A DNA stretch of 45,459 bases from a virus, in IMG/VR virus record IMGVR_UViG_3300042429_000404, positions 1 through 45,459 of that record; one strand, 5' to 3'. Below the pieces are notes generated by a model that saw only the letters and a program-made list of their open reading frames with translations, did not search any database and had not been told where the DNA came from. Positions 30,260 to 41,100 of the stretch are shown here, one piece after another. Numbering within the stretch: position 1 is the first letter of the stretch; each line of letters opens with the position of its first letter. Position numbers and translations under genes: made by a program.

Positions 30260-31814
30260 TTTAGTTAGAGAGCGGTCAACGCCTCTTAATGATTTTTCTG
30301 GTGGATTAAACAACTACTGGGACCCATCCTCTATCGCGGAAAATGAAGTACCTTATCTACTTAACCTAGACTTTTCTCCTAACGGAGCTTTGCTTTCTAG
30401 ACCACCTATTTTTGATAGCGGACTACCTTCGCCTGTTGTCGGTCAATACATTGACATTCTTGGCTTTTACACACCAGCAAATGGGCCACGCTACATTGTT
30501 GTAACCACTGATTCAAAAACCTGGATTAAAGATCTAGCTCTTTCAAACGCTTGGATTGAAGTCTGGGCTAACAAGGCGTCTTCTTTTATTCAATACAACG
30601 ACGAGGCTGTGTTTAGTAAAAAAACCATTGGCGGTATGAGATGGAAGCTAGCTACTGGAGCAACTGCAATTACAACCATGCCAGCCCTAGATGGCCTAGC
30701 TATATTTCGAGACAGGTTTTTTGGTTGGGGTGTAGCAAACACCGCAAGTCAAACCAAGCTTTACTTTAGCGACATTATTACACTAGCCGAACCAACTGGT
30801 GCCTATACATGGAATGCCGATTCCGTGTTTGAGGTTGGCCGAGGAGATGGCCAGCGCATAAGCTCTGTCATTGCTGACTACAGCAAGGTTATTATTTTTA
30901 AGAGTACTTCTACTTACACTTTGACGTATTCTGCGCTTGTTGAAGAGGGCGTTATCTCTCTTATCCAGCAAGGTATTGGCGCAGAAAATCCTGATTGCGT
31001 TGCTATCTATCAAAACGGCTACGTCGTGCTGCATGATCAGATTTTATATAAGTTTATGAATGACTCGTTTTCCCCACTAAACGCTCAAAAAGTAAACTTT
31101 AATGGAGTTACCACTACTGCTTGGAAAAAAGATTATGCGGTTTCTGTTTTTGGCGATCGTGCAATTGTGTGGTTTAGCGGCGTTTCTTACGTACTAAATT
31201 TGCTTACTGGCACATGGAGCATTTGGGACTCTACGTTCTCAAAGCTTGCAATTGTAAAACAACGTGCAAGGCTTGCTGATGAAACTTTACCTTACGAAGT
31301 TGGCTACGGAATAAGCGGATCTCCAACATCAGGTAAATGGAAGATTTACCAGATAGACAACACTAACGTAAGTTTTACAAATTCCGAGGCGTTTGACTGC
31401 CAAGTAAGAACTAGAATTTACGACTTTAACACCCCGGTCGAATGGAAAAGGCTGTACTGGTGGGCGGTCGATATGGTTGGGTCAGGTTCAGTTACGGCAC
31501 AAGCACATGTGGTAGGTCTTTCTAGCTACGAAAACCAATGGGATCAAATGGATACATACACTTGGGACTTCCTAAACGTTGGTAGCTGGGATACTCCGAT
31601 TAATGAATCTCCGCCAATAGTAAGCGTCAGGCAGATCCCTACGGGTAAGCCACAAAGAACGCTGCTTAAACTGGAGCACGGATTGCGCTTTAGGCGCATA
31701 TATTTTGAGGTATACTTTACTTGTGATGGCACTCCAGCCACCGCGCCTACACAGGTGTTTAGCATAACCCCCATGATCGGGGAAAAAGCTAAGATGACCA
31801 AGGGAGTTAACTAA
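30252..31814 (+). CDS. Tail/stopper hub protein, 520 aa
   Basis: The first codon is probably TTG 30252 in the 8-base overlap with the adaptor gene; no better in-frame start exists near the conserved N-terminus (PLNDFSGGLNNYWDPSSIAE). The N-terminus and the propeller-like series of beta segments (RYIVVTTDSKTWI, GLAIFRDRFFGWGVANTASQ, YVVLHDQILYKF, YVLNLLTGTWSIWDS) match stopper/tail-tubular-B-like proteins of podoviruses (P22 gp10/T7 gp12 role). It closes the head channel and forms the tail stub. Confidence 0.85.
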   Translation: MSDLVRERSTPLNDFSGGLNNYWDPSSIAENEVPYLLNLDFSPNGALLSRPPIFDSGLPSPVVGQYIDILGFYTPANGPRYIVVTTDSKTWIKDLALSNAWIEVWANKASSFIQYNDEAVFSKKTIGGMRWKLATGATAITTMPALDGLAIFRDRFFGWGVANTASQTKLYFSDIITLAEPTGAYTWNADSVFEVGRGDGQRISSVIADYSKVIIFKSTSTYTLTYSALVEEGVISLIQQGIGAENPDCVAIYQNGYVVLHDQILYKFMNDSFSPLNAQKVNFNGVTTTAWKKDYAVSVFGDRAIVWFSGVSYVLNLLTGTWSIWDSTFSKLAIVKQRARLADETLPYEVGYGISGSPTSGKWKIYQIDNTNVSFTNSEAFDCQVRTRIYDFNTPVEWKRLYWWAVDMVGSGSVTAQAHVVGLSSYENQWDQMDTYTWDFLNVGSWDTPINESPPIVSVRQIPTGKPQRTLLKLEHGLRFRRIYFEVYFTCDGTPATAPTQVFSITPMIGEKAKMTKGVN

Positions 31815-32032
31815 TGCCTAAGTCTTTTGGTGCACCTCAATTTAACGAATTTGCAGCTGGTGCAAAGGTTTACGGCGGAGGGCGCATGAACCCAACTATG
31901 GGCCCAGTAGACAAGACTGGTTACGCTGAGCGTGATCGTAAGCTAAAGGTGCGTAGGAATGCATTGCAGGCAAAACTTAAGGCTAATGGTAAGGGTGCTT
32001 ACGCTAGCTCAGACTCGATGAGGTTTAACTAA
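31814..32032 (+). CDS. Small basic protein, 72 aa
   Basis: Start and stop overlap both neighbours by one base. The protein is Gly/Lys/Arg-rich (GAKVYGGGRMNPTMGPVDKT, then DRKLKVRRNALQAKLKANGK). It is basic enough to bind DNA or be packaged with it. No family is recognised. A virion-internal or assembly role is inferred from position. Confidence 0.75.
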   Translation: MPKSFGAPQFNEFAAGAKVYGGGRMNPTMGPVDKTGYAERDRKLKVRRNALQAKLKANGKGAYASSDSMRFN

Positions 32033-32868
32033 TGGCAGCCGGAGGATACAAACCTGCTAAAAAGCCTGCTGTTCCTGCAAAAAAGCCAGCACCGGTAACT
32101 CGTCTTACCCCTAACCAGGCAGACAGGCAAAACGCTATAAAGGCAGTAGCCCCTAAGGGCGCAGACGCCTTGACAGCATGGCTTGCACCAAAAACTTCTA
32201 CCCCAGCCCCAGCCCCAGCCCCAGCTTACGTTGCCCCAGCTTACGTTGCCCCTAGGGCTTCATCACCAGCACCAGTAACTCAACCAGTAATTGAGCCAAT
32301 GGCTGCAGCAGCAACCCCAGTAAATTTTGATCCGAATAAAGCTATGAATGATCCTATTTACCAGTACTACATGAACGAAGCTCTTGGTGACTTTAGGGGA
32401 CAAAGCGTTCAGGAAAATGAGCGTCTATCAAATCTTTTCACCGGTATCTACGGTGAGACAGGTCAGTTAAAAAACTTTGACACTCAGGCAACTCAAGATC
32501 AGAGAAGACTAGCTGCAGAAATGGCAGGCCGTGGCACTCTTCGTAGCGGTGCCTACGCTGGTGGAGAGCGTGGTTTAGGTACCCAGCAGCAAAAAGAGCA
32601 AGCCTCTAATCGTGCTGGAATTGAAAAGGGTTACAGCGATCAGACTTCACCACAAGCGCTATTTGATCAGGGCTTAACCCGTGGACCAGATAAGAAGGTT
32701 CGTGAACTAGTGCAAGGTGAAGACGTTTCTTGGACGGATCCAGCAACTGGTGAAACCAAAACAATGAAGTACGATTGGACAAAAACAACTGCAGGAAGAG
32801 CAGCTAAGCAGGCCGCCTTAGCGCAATGGATGAGCAGTCAACTAGCTGGCGTAACGAGTGTGATGTAA
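32032..32868 (+). CDS. Pro/Ala/Lys-rich virion protein, 278 aa
   Basis: The N-terminal 95 residues are low-complexity (KPAKKPAVPAKKPAPVTRL; PAPAPAPAYVAPAYVAP, encoded by short tandem repeats near 32200-32250) and probably disordered. The rest is helical, with an AAEMAGRGTLRSGAYAGGER segment that resembles motifs in small internal proteins of other phages. It lies between the connector genes and the internal virion proteins, so it is probably an ejected or internal protein. Confidence 0.8.
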   Translation: MAAGGYKPAKKPAVPAKKPAPVTRLTPNQADRQNAIKAVAPKGADALTAWLAPKTSTPAPAPAPAYVAPAYVAPRASSPAPVTQPVIEPMAAAATPVNFDPNKAMNDPIYQYYMNEALGDFRGQSVQENERLSNLFTGIYGETGQLKNFDTQATQDQRRLAAEMAGRGTLRSGAYAGGERGLGTQQQKEQASNRAGIEKGYSDQTSPQALFDQGLTRGPDKKVRELVQGEDVSWTDPATGETKTMKYDWTKTTAGRAAKQAALAQWMSSQLAGVTSVM

Positions 32869-32869
32869 T

Positions 32870-34066
32870 ATGGCTGGCTATCCTACTGGTGGTAGAAGAT
32901 ACGATCAGAGCAACACTACTGATTTTCTTTTTGGAAAACCTCAAGAGCCACTTGGTGGTAAAAGATGGTGGACTCCTAAAGATCCTGTTTTAAACCCTAA
33001 GCCGACACCTCCACCAATTAATTTTGGCAAAACCGGATCTAGCGGGTTTAGCGCTGACGCTCAAGACAGAAGAGACGGAATGGGCGACGGAAGCACTCCT
33101 CCTCCAGGAAACGATCCCTACCTAGAGCTGCTTTACGGATTAATGGGTCAAGCTGGACAGGGGTCTGGACCAAACCTATCTGGCTTTAATAATGCCCTGG
33201 CTGAGCTTGAGGCAGAAAAAACTCGTGTTAGTGATCGCTACAAGAAATACTCGGGTCAGATTTCTGACATTTATGGAACTCTTACTGGTATCACGCAAGC
33301 AGATATTGCAAACATTGCTCCAGCTGGAGAAAGTGTAAGATCGACTCTTTCCGCTCAGGAAGCAGAGCGTGCTGCAGCTACTAGGTCCACAGAAGAAGCC
33401 CGTCTTGCTACTGCTACTCAGGCAAGAGAGGCTTTAGGACTAGGAGATTTAGCTGGTCAGTACGCTGGTGGTGACATAGTTACTCAGCAAGCAGAGGGTT
33501 CAATTGCAGACTCAGAGGCACAAAGAGGAGCCGCAGAAAACACCCTGCTAGCTAATGAGGCAATTGCTCAGCAAGCAGGTCAAAACAGAATTGCTGGTTA
33601 CGGACTACAGCAAGAACAGTCTGCTAGACAACTTCAAACCTCACTTGAGGACGCTTTGGCCGCAATTAGAGCACAACAGGCTCAAATTGAAATGCAAAGA
33701 TCACAAGCGGCTAGCAGTGGTAGTGGACCAAACATTAACGCACAGCTGGCTATCTTGGATAAAATCCAGGCTTACTCGAACCCAGAAGTGCTTGGAGAGC
33801 CTAGCGCCCTTGATATCTTTGAGTCAAGAAACCCTGGACTAGGATCAACAGGACGTGCAGCCGCAGATACATTTGCTCAATGGATAAGCAATTCAGCTAA
33901 CTACAATGCTATTCCTGCTGTAAACGTAGGGCGCAAGCCTAGTGCAGCAGAGGTTGTTGGAGCATTCTTAACTCAAACAGGGCAAACCGTACCACAGGCA
34001 CAGGCTTGGGCTAAAAACAATAAGGTATTCAATTTACTTGTAGATCTAGCTAATACAGCAGAATAG
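32870..34066 (+). CDS. Putative internal virion protein, Ala/Gln-rich coiled coil, 398 aa
   Basis: The N-terminal 100 residues are Gly/Pro-rich and disordered. Residues 105-290 are helical and coiled-coil-like with Ala, Gln and Glu (LSAQEAERAAATRSTEEARL; LQTSLEDALAAIRAQQAQIE). The C-terminus is a small folded domain (PSAAEVVGAFLTQTGQTVPQ). It shares its GxGGxx/helix design with the preceding protein. Position before two giant proteins suggests an ejection-complex component. Confidence 0.8.
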   Translation: MAGYPTGGRRYDQSNTTDFLFGKPQEPLGGKRWWTPKDPVLNPKPTPPPINFGKTGSSGFSADAQDRRDGMGDGSTPPPGNDPYLELLYGLMGQAGQGSGPNLSGFNNALAELEAEKTRVSDRYKKYSGQISDIYGTLTGITQADIANIAPAGESVRSTLSAQEAERAAATRSTEEARLATATQAREALGLGDLAGQYAGGDIVTQQAEGSIADSEAQRGAAENTLLANEAIAQQAGQNRIAGYGLQQEQSARQLQTSLEDALAAIRAQQAQIEMQRSQAASSGSGPNINAQLAILDKIQAYSNPEVLGEPSALDIFESRNPGLGSTGRAAADTFAQWISNSANYNAIPAVNVGRKPSAAEVVGAFLTQTGQTVPQAQAWAKNNKVFNLLVDLANTAE

Positions 34067-34100
34067 CGTGAAACCGATCCAGTATTGGTAGAGTGTATAT

Positions 34101-37100
34101 ATGGCGACTAGTAGTCTTTTTAATCAGTATTTTGAGCAAGCAGCAAAACGTGCAGCTCAAAATAGAATCTCGGGAGGCACTCCTGGTGGGCCAGCCGATC
34201 CATTAAAGTCTTACTCGCTGTTAAACCAAACAACCGCGCAACCAACTAAGTCTCAAATAGAAAGTGGATTTAGCTTAGGTCAGAGTTTTATTGACATCCT
34301 TTCAACTGGATCATACGCAACTGCTGGTCTTGGTAGAGCGTTTGGTGAAGCCAGCCAAAAGGTTCAGCGCGGAGATCTTTTTGGTGGAATAGGGACCATT
34401 CTTGGCGGAGCAGGTCAGGGTATTGCAGATCGTAGAACCTGGTCAGACAACTTAAAGGATCTTGGAGTTGAAGAAGGCGCAGCTTCTGGCTGGGGCCTTG
34501 CTCTTGATATTGCGCTTGATCCATTGTGGCTTATCCCGGGTGGAGCAATTGGCGCTGGAATAAAAGGTACGACTCGTGGTGTGGTAAAAGCTGCCGAAGC
34601 AAACCGAGCAGGCGTTAAACTTTCTGATCAAGCATTTAAACAGGCTAGCCAACGACTAGCGGAACCTCGTTTAGTCGACGGCAAGTTGGCTACTCCAACC
34701 ACTGAGCAGGGCATAAGAAACCTCTCCCCAATGAGAGCTATAACGCAGCAGCCCATTGCGGATCTGTTTCCCGCAACTGGCGTAAAAACACCACTACGCA
34801 CGGGCGCAGGTGTAAGCAACCTTTTTTCCGGAATACGTCAGGGAAACATAGAAAACTATGCCGAGTGGGCAGCTCTTCGAAAAGTAAACAGGGCTTCTAC
34901 TGCAATTAGAAGATCCGAAAAACCAAAGTGGTACCTACCGGGTAGCGGAACAAATGCACCACTAGACAGATTTGAAAAGAAGTATGGCATTACACCAGAA
35001 ATGCTATTTACAAACGCCTCGGCTGCAGCAGCTAAAGCAGCTGATGACGTTGTTCAGGGTGCCTCTACGGCTGCAACAAAGCCAAACGTTGAAGCGGAAA
35101 TTGCTAACCCAGCAGACGACGCTGCAGAAGCAGTTCAAGAGGCCGTTGAAAGCAAGGCTTCAACTAAGCTGGCCAAAGATGTTGAGAAAGACATTGATGC
35201 ACCAATAGAAGCTGCTGAAAATGCAATTGAAAAAGCTGGCGTTGTTGGGGTTAAAACAATCAACAGTCAAGCCAGGGAGGTTCTAAATCCATTTAAAGAA
35301 AACTTCTTAAAGACTCGCGGAATGGATGCGCCAGCTGTATCAGTTGACTCTTTTGTAAATGTTACCGCATCCCCGTTAGCTGGAGATATTGCCAAGTTCT
35401 ATGACGAAGCTATTAATGACCCAACAAACCCTGAGGTTATTGCCGCTTACAAGAAGCTATCAGAAGAAGTCGAAGATCAGTTCCAGTATCTGACAAAAGA
35501 TCCAGACGGCCCACAGATAAAGGTCGAATTTGTAAAAAAGGATCCTTACCAAGTTGACGGAAAACCTAGCTCAAAGCTTTTTATGGAAGACATCGTAAAG
35601 AATAAGCGCTTACGTATCTTTAAAACAGGTGAAGGCCAAGCTCACCCTATTCTTACAAATGACATAAACGACAAGTTCCGCGCTGTACACGATTTCTTTG
35701 GTCACGCTTCGTCCGGTAGGGGTGTCGCAAAAGACGGTGAAGAAGCTGCTTGGATATCTCACTCTACTATGTTTACAGAGCTTGCCCGTCGCGCAATGAC
35801 AACTGAAACCCGTGGTCAGAACTCGTGGGTAAATAGGTATGGAAAAACACCAGATGACTTTGCTGAGCAAAAAGCATTTTTGCTTCCTGATGCATACGTT
35901 GTTCTACCTACTGAGTATGCAAGAATTGAAAATCAAGTTGCAGTAACAAACGGCTTGATCATGAGAAGCGTTGCAGTTATAGAAGACCTTAACGATCAGA
36001 TTTTCGACAGACTAGGCATGGTCTCTAGTCCACTGCGTAGTTACGAATACACCCAAGAGAGCTTTAATGCAATTAGAAAAGTTAGAGATCAAATCACTGA
36101 CACTGAGTTTGTAAAGCCAGGCACTCCTAGTCATAAAGAGGTTCTAGGCGCTCTAACTGAAATGAAGAACAGGATCTCTGGCGGGGCGAGATTAAACAGA
36201 ATAGCTGAAGACTTTGAAAAGCTAGCAAACTCCCTAAAAGGTGAGGCTGGTATTGCGCTAAGAAAAGTACTTAACACGCCTGTTGATGCAACTGACTTGT
36301 TAACTGCAGCAGCAAAAGCAGAGGGTCGTAATCTAACTCTGCCTCCCGCTTTCAAACCTATAGAGTGGGCACCAAAAGCAACATACGGAAAGCCTGACTT
36401 TTCTATTAAAGACTTTGAGAAATACTTCCCTAGCGACTCGCTACTTAACGACGCAAAGAATCTAGAAATCGCAATGGGATCGGCCACAGCAACCGTTCGC
36501 GCCGTAAAAGGCGAAACAAAAGCGCAAGCGCTATCTAGAAAACAGCAACAGATCTGGGAGGACTTTAGAATTAGAAATGCTGACATTTTTGAGGATGTAG
36601 TAGCTGCACAAAAAGCTGAGTGGGATCAAGCTTTTTCTGTTCCCGACTCAAAAGTATTTTTAAGCTCAAAGGCAATTGGCTTGGGTAAAATCCCACTAGG
36701 CATACCTCAAAGCGCTCTGGGTTCAATTAACGGCACACCTACTGTAAACCTTGCAAAATTACTTAGCAGTATTCAGTCAACAATCATTAGGGAGCCAAAT
36801 CGAGTTACTCAAGGACTGGGTGACTTAGGTACCGTCATAACCTCAGCGCTGAAAAGAAAAATAAACGTCACAAAAAAGATGCTAGACGAAGAGGGTAATC
36901 CAGTAAAAGTTGATGAGCTTTTTGCAGAAGTTCCAGGAGACCAGGTTTTAGTGTACGCCAGCGCTGCAGTTAAAGGTGCCGAGTTTAGGGTAGTAGACGG
37001 AAATGGGGAAGCGCTTGAGGGCTGGCTAGAAACTGCAAGAGCTGGTGGTGGAGTCCCCCCTGGATCAACGCTTGAGGCTGTTAACGATTCTGCAAGAGAA

Positions 37101-38108
37101 GTGTTAGTAAGGCTTAGGCGTTTAAAGCCACAAATTGAAATTGACAGAATACCTCCAGTAATTAGTGACTGGGTAACTAAGCAACTTGACACTGTAACAA
37201 AAAACATTACCAACAACCCTGTGCGAATCAGCAGGGCTGTAGATCAAATGGCCAGCGAAGATATTGCTGGGCTTGCACGTAAACTTATGGATGCAGTTCC
37301 TGGAGTAAAGAGTTTTCAGGATGCAAAAATATTTATTACAAATTTTGATGGTGCAGTAGCATCTCTTGCAAAGAAACCCTCGCGGAAAATTTACATTAAA
37401 AAAGAAGAGATGCTACCCACCAGAGGTGCGCGAAAACCGGCACTAGATAGGGACAGAGAAACAGGTCTTCCTTTAGCTAACGCGCAACCTTATGCCTTAA
37501 GCGCTTTTGATGACCTAGTGGACGAGGGTGTTGATCTTGCCGACAGAACAATACTTACACGTACCGGAAAGCAGGCTACCGGAAGAGCAGCGGGCAGAGA
37601 CAAAACAAGCAGGCCTTACGAGTCTCAGCTTAGCGGAAGTAAAGAGCAGCTAGCTTCGGTTGCCAACGTAGCAAAAGGCTTAGACATAATTACTGGAGCT
37701 ATCGCCTCTAAAGAGCTTGCAGCTTCTCCTCAGCAGGCTGATCTACTAAGGCAAGTGCTCGGCACGCTGGGTAAGAAGGTCGCACCAGATGCTAGTCCTA
37801 AAGAGGTCTTTAAGGAGTTCCAAGGCGCTAAGGTGCTGTACGAAGATCTTATTAACAAGATTGAGTCAGCTGCAAAGCGAGAAGCTGTAATCATTGCTGC
37901 CCCTAGGTCCTTCAGTAAATCAATAGAAGAAAACATAGCTATACTGGAAGCTATTGAAAAAACAGATCCAGGAGAGCTACAGCGCCAAGTTGCCCAACTT
38001 ACAGAGTTGGCAGTAACTAGAGTAGATGACGCCTGTAGATCAAACCCAGCTATTGCAGCAGCTGCACCAGGACAATTCTTAGAATCAGTAATTAGAGGAG
38101 AACTATAA
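34101..38108 (+). CDS. Large internal virion/ejection protein, 1335 aa
   Basis: It begins with helical, Gly-containing hydrophobic stretches (GIGTILGGAGQGIADRRTWS; ALDIALDPLWLIPGGAIGAG) that could insert in membranes, then an Ala/Glu-rich coiled-coil region (300-385). Residues 528-600 carry a conserved-looking domain with VHDFFGHASSGRGV, MFTELARRAMTTETRGQNSW and VNRYG, which I recall from large internal proteins of other podoviruses without a known activity. The remainder is helical. It is probably ejected into the cell with the DNA. It ends overlapping the next giant gene. Confidence 0.85.
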   Translation: MATSSLFNQYFEQAAKRAAQNRISGGTPGGPADPLKSYSLLNQTTAQPTKSQIESGFSLGQSFIDILSTGSYATAGLGRAFGEASQKVQRGDLFGGIGTILGGAGQGIADRRTWSDNLKDLGVEEGAASGWGLALDIALDPLWLIPGGAIGAGIKGTTRGVVKAAEANRAGVKLSDQAFKQASQRLAEPRLVDGKLATPTTEQGIRNLSPMRAITQQPIADLFPATGVKTPLRTGAGVSNLFSGIRQGNIENYAEWAALRKVNRASTAIRRSEKPKWYLPGSGTNAPLDRFEKKYGITPEMLFTNASAAAAKAADDVVQGASTAATKPNVEAEIANPADDAAEAVQEAVESKASTKLAKDVEKDIDAPIEAAENAIEKAGVVGVKTINSQAREVLNPFKENFLKTRGMDAPAVSVDSFVNVTASPLAGDIAKFYDEAINDPTNPEVIAAYKKLSEEVEDQFQYLTKDPDGPQIKVEFVKKDPYQVDGKPSSKLFMEDIVKNKRLRIFKTGEGQAHPILTNDINDKFRAVHDFFGHASSGRGVAKDGEEAAWISHSTMFTELARRAMTTETRGQNSWVNRYGKTPDDFAEQKAFLLPDAYVVLPTEYARIENQVAVTNGLIMRSVAVIEDLNDQIFDRLGMVSSPLRSYEYTQESFNAIRKVRDQITDTEFVKPGTPSHKEVLGALTEMKNRISGGARLNRIAEDFEKLANSLKGEAGIALRKVLNTPVDATDLLTAAAKAEGRNLTLPPAFKPIEWAPKATYGKPDFSIKDFEKYFPSDSLLNDAKNLEIAMGSATATVRAVKGETKAQALSRKQQQIWEDFRIRNADIFEDVVAAQKAEWDQAFSVPDSKVFLSSKAIGLGKIPLGIPQSALGSINGTPTVNLAKLLSSIQSTIIREPNRVTQGLGDLGTVITSALKRKINVTKKMLDEEGNPVKVDELFAEVPGDQVLVYASAAVKGAEFRVVDGNGEALEGWLETARAGGGVPPGSTLEAVNDSAREVLVRLRRLKPQIEIDRIPPVISDWVTKQLDTVTKNITNNPVRISRAVDQMASEDIAGLARKLMDAVPGVKSFQDAKIFITNFDGAVASLAKKPSRKIYIKKEEMLPTRGARKPALDRDRETGLPLANAQPYALSAFDDLVDEGVDLADRTILTRTGKQATGRAAGRDKTSRPYESQLSGSKEQLASVANVAKGLDIITGAIASKELAASPQQADLLRQVLGTLGKKVAPDASPKEVFKEFQGAKVLYEDLINKIESAAKREAVIIAAPRSFSKSIEENIAILEAIEKTDPGELQRQVAQLTELAVTRVDDACRSNPAIAAAAPGQFLESVIRGEL

Positions 38109-41100
38109 TGGCATCTAAATGTGTAATTGAAGTACAAGAAGTAGTTTCTAATTACGTTAAAACTATGCCGGCAGTGGGGAAACTGATCGATGATGCATCA
38201 AAGCAAGTAAAAAGTTTACAAGCAATAAAAGAAGCTTCCTATCAAGGTCAGTTAAACACCACTGGAGCTGCGATTGGTTTAAGAGAAGCGTCCGATAGGT
38301 TTATTAGAGAGACCGAACTACCTGAGTCATTTACAAGACCGGGCGATGTCCCAATCAAGGCAGCAAAAGGAAAAATAAACAAAAGAGAAGCTCAGCAAGC
38401 TGGAATTATGAACCAGTGGGGAATGGCTGCAGCTTACGCCGACATAGCAGGTCTTGCAAGAGGGTTTGGTTCAGCCACTAAAGAGTTAACTGGGAAAGCT
38501 ATAAGAGTCTTTACCGTTCAGCTTAATCTTCACGACATAATTTTAAGAAGTTCCGGTATCCCCCTTAGCACAACTAAAGCTGGCGCTGAAGCGGGAAAGT
38601 TTTTCTACTCTAATTTAACCTTTGGTGATCTTATTCAAGTTTTTGACAAATTTAAAATGACCGGATCAATTGCTAAATATTTTCTTCGTAGCCCGGATGC
38701 TAGTAAAAATATCCAAAGTCAAAACACAGCAGAAGCTGTTAGAAGAATACTTGAGCATGGAGACCTCTACGGCAAGATTGATCTTGTAGACGATCTTCCC
38801 GTTTTAAAAGCTCAGGTGCTAGATGCTCTGCGGAATCCTAGCGGTATAGGTAAGCCACCAAAAGGAAAAAAGCTTGCAGAGTATGAAGCTACAGTAAAGT
38901 GGGCAAACGAAGGCGATGGGTTAAAACTTACCGAAGAGCTTGCAGATGAGCTCTTGACGGAAAAAATGGTTAGATCTTTAATTACAGAGAACGAAAGATT
39001 GCGTGTAATTACAGGCGTTCTTGCCAAAGGCGATGGCCTAAGAATGGCAGACGGTCTACTAAAGATGATTACATCTCTTCCTTTCAAGAATGACCGCATG
39101 TATGCCTATGGTGACATTTTGTTTAGTAACCGAATGCGCGACATTTACAAAGATGATGCTCTTGTTAACATGACACCAGATCAGCTGAACTTGGTTTTTG
39201 GTGAAAACTACTTAGCTCAGTTCTTTAATGAGATTGATCCTAGCTCTCTCGTGCATGTCAAAAATACTCAAAAATACTCAAAGGCTGTCGCAGCTGATAA
39301 GAAAGCGAACAAGAAAGCTGCCGCTTCTGGGGGGACAAGAAAAGACAACAATAAAAATAGAGCTCACGGTGAGGTTGTTGCTGAGACCAGTGGGCACGCT
39401 GCTACTAAGGCTGCAGATGACCTCAAAAACGACCCTAATACAGTGCCCCAGGAAGCGAGCCTAGAAGGCTCACAGAAGGCACGGCAGTTCCAACTTGAGT
39501 TCGAGGTGGGTCCACTCATGGGAGGGGCTGTACGGGCCTTTGGGTGGGTTAGCGACAAGGTTACGATGGGTGGCCAGTTGAAGACCTCCATTATTGGCGT
39601 AGAGCACTTCCGACTAGAAAATGCGGCAACTATGACAACCCAGCTAGCTAAACTATACAAGTCCGTAGGGCAGGATGACAAGCTTGTTAATGACACGTTT
39701 AGAGCTCTACAGAGCGGTACACCTCTAGATGGTATGCCGGAAGTTCAGCGCAAGTTAGCTGAAAGCATGAACAAGTTTATTGATGACATTTTTGGGTTTG
39801 GTCAAAGAAACAACCTAGAGATGAATGCAATCTATGGGGATGAGTTCAAGAAGAGTCTTAATTATCTTGGTCTGGGTAAAATGTCCGATGGCTTAAGTGC
39901 CGTTACTGATGACGTAGGTGATGTCATAGGTGAGTGGTGGAAGACCGTTGAACTTGATGAGGGTCAGAATGCATTAACAATGATGACCAAAGTTTACTCA
40001 GCTATGCAGCTATCTAGAATTAAGCCAACTATTGCAGCAACCTTGAGGCACCACTTTAGTCACACAGCTGAGGGCTTAACTTACGATCAGGCTGTAAAGC
40101 TTGGCTATCAGTCAATTGCTAAAGAGTCAGGATTATCTAACTTTATTAATATCGGAGATAAGCCAACTCTCTTTCACCCAGAAGTTATTCGCAATATGCG
40201 TGCACTAAATGCGCATCTTGAATTTGAAAAGGGCTTTAAAACTGAAGGTTGGCAAAAATTCTGGAACAAGATGGACCCGACAATTGGTGTTCTTAAATCA
40301 TCTCTCACTATCTGGAGGCCAGGCCACCACATGGTGAGCATGGTTGGTAACGTTTTGTTTAACGCCACATATGGAGTTTCTGCCGGGGACTATGCTGCAG
40401 CAATAAGGATGGTTGCGCGACGTGGCGACATCCTGGATCTAGACGAAGCAGCACTTACTGCAGCGCTAAGAGAAGGAGCCCCAGAAGGCTATGCGCTGAA
40501 AGGCGACGGTAAAGTATGGCCAATAGTTGTTGGCGGTAAGGTTGTTGATGTTCCTGTTGAGGTATTACTTAGAGGCGCTGACGAGATCGGTGGAGTTCCT
40601 ATTTCCGCTAGAGCTGCAAGGGACCTTCCAAACGATACTGATCCACAAAATTTCTCAGTTGATGGTTTTGTACAAAAAACTCCAGGTGTAAAACAGATTG
40701 CAGCAGTAGACCGTGGCTTAGCAAAAGTTGCAGCCATACGAGACAACGTTGCAAGGTACGCGCTATACATGCGAGAACTGCGTCGGGGGGGATACAACTC
40801 TATTGAAGAAGCGATCTTAACTGCATCTAGAAAAGTTCATGAAGTTCACCCAACAGTGGGAACGCTAACAAACGTTGAAAGAAAGAATGCTCGACGTGCG
40901 TTTTACTTCTACACTTGGCAGAAGCAGGCTCTATTTAAGGTTTTGGAAATGGCCGCTAACCAGCCCGCCATAATAACAATGCCAAGCAAGCTACAGTATG
41001 CTCTTGCGACTGCTGGTGGAGTAAACCCAGAAAGCTTTGGTGACGGTTGGGATCCAGAAGGTCTTTACGCTTCGTACTTCACAAACTCAGTATTCTCCCC

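Noticed and set aside
36131-38137. Long open frames on the minus strand inside the giant virion gene (36131-36586, 36809-37216, 37730-38137)
   Set aside because: They are shadows of the 1335-aa gene: low-complexity Ser/Ala/Leu translations, no ribosome binding sites, and no place in an operon.
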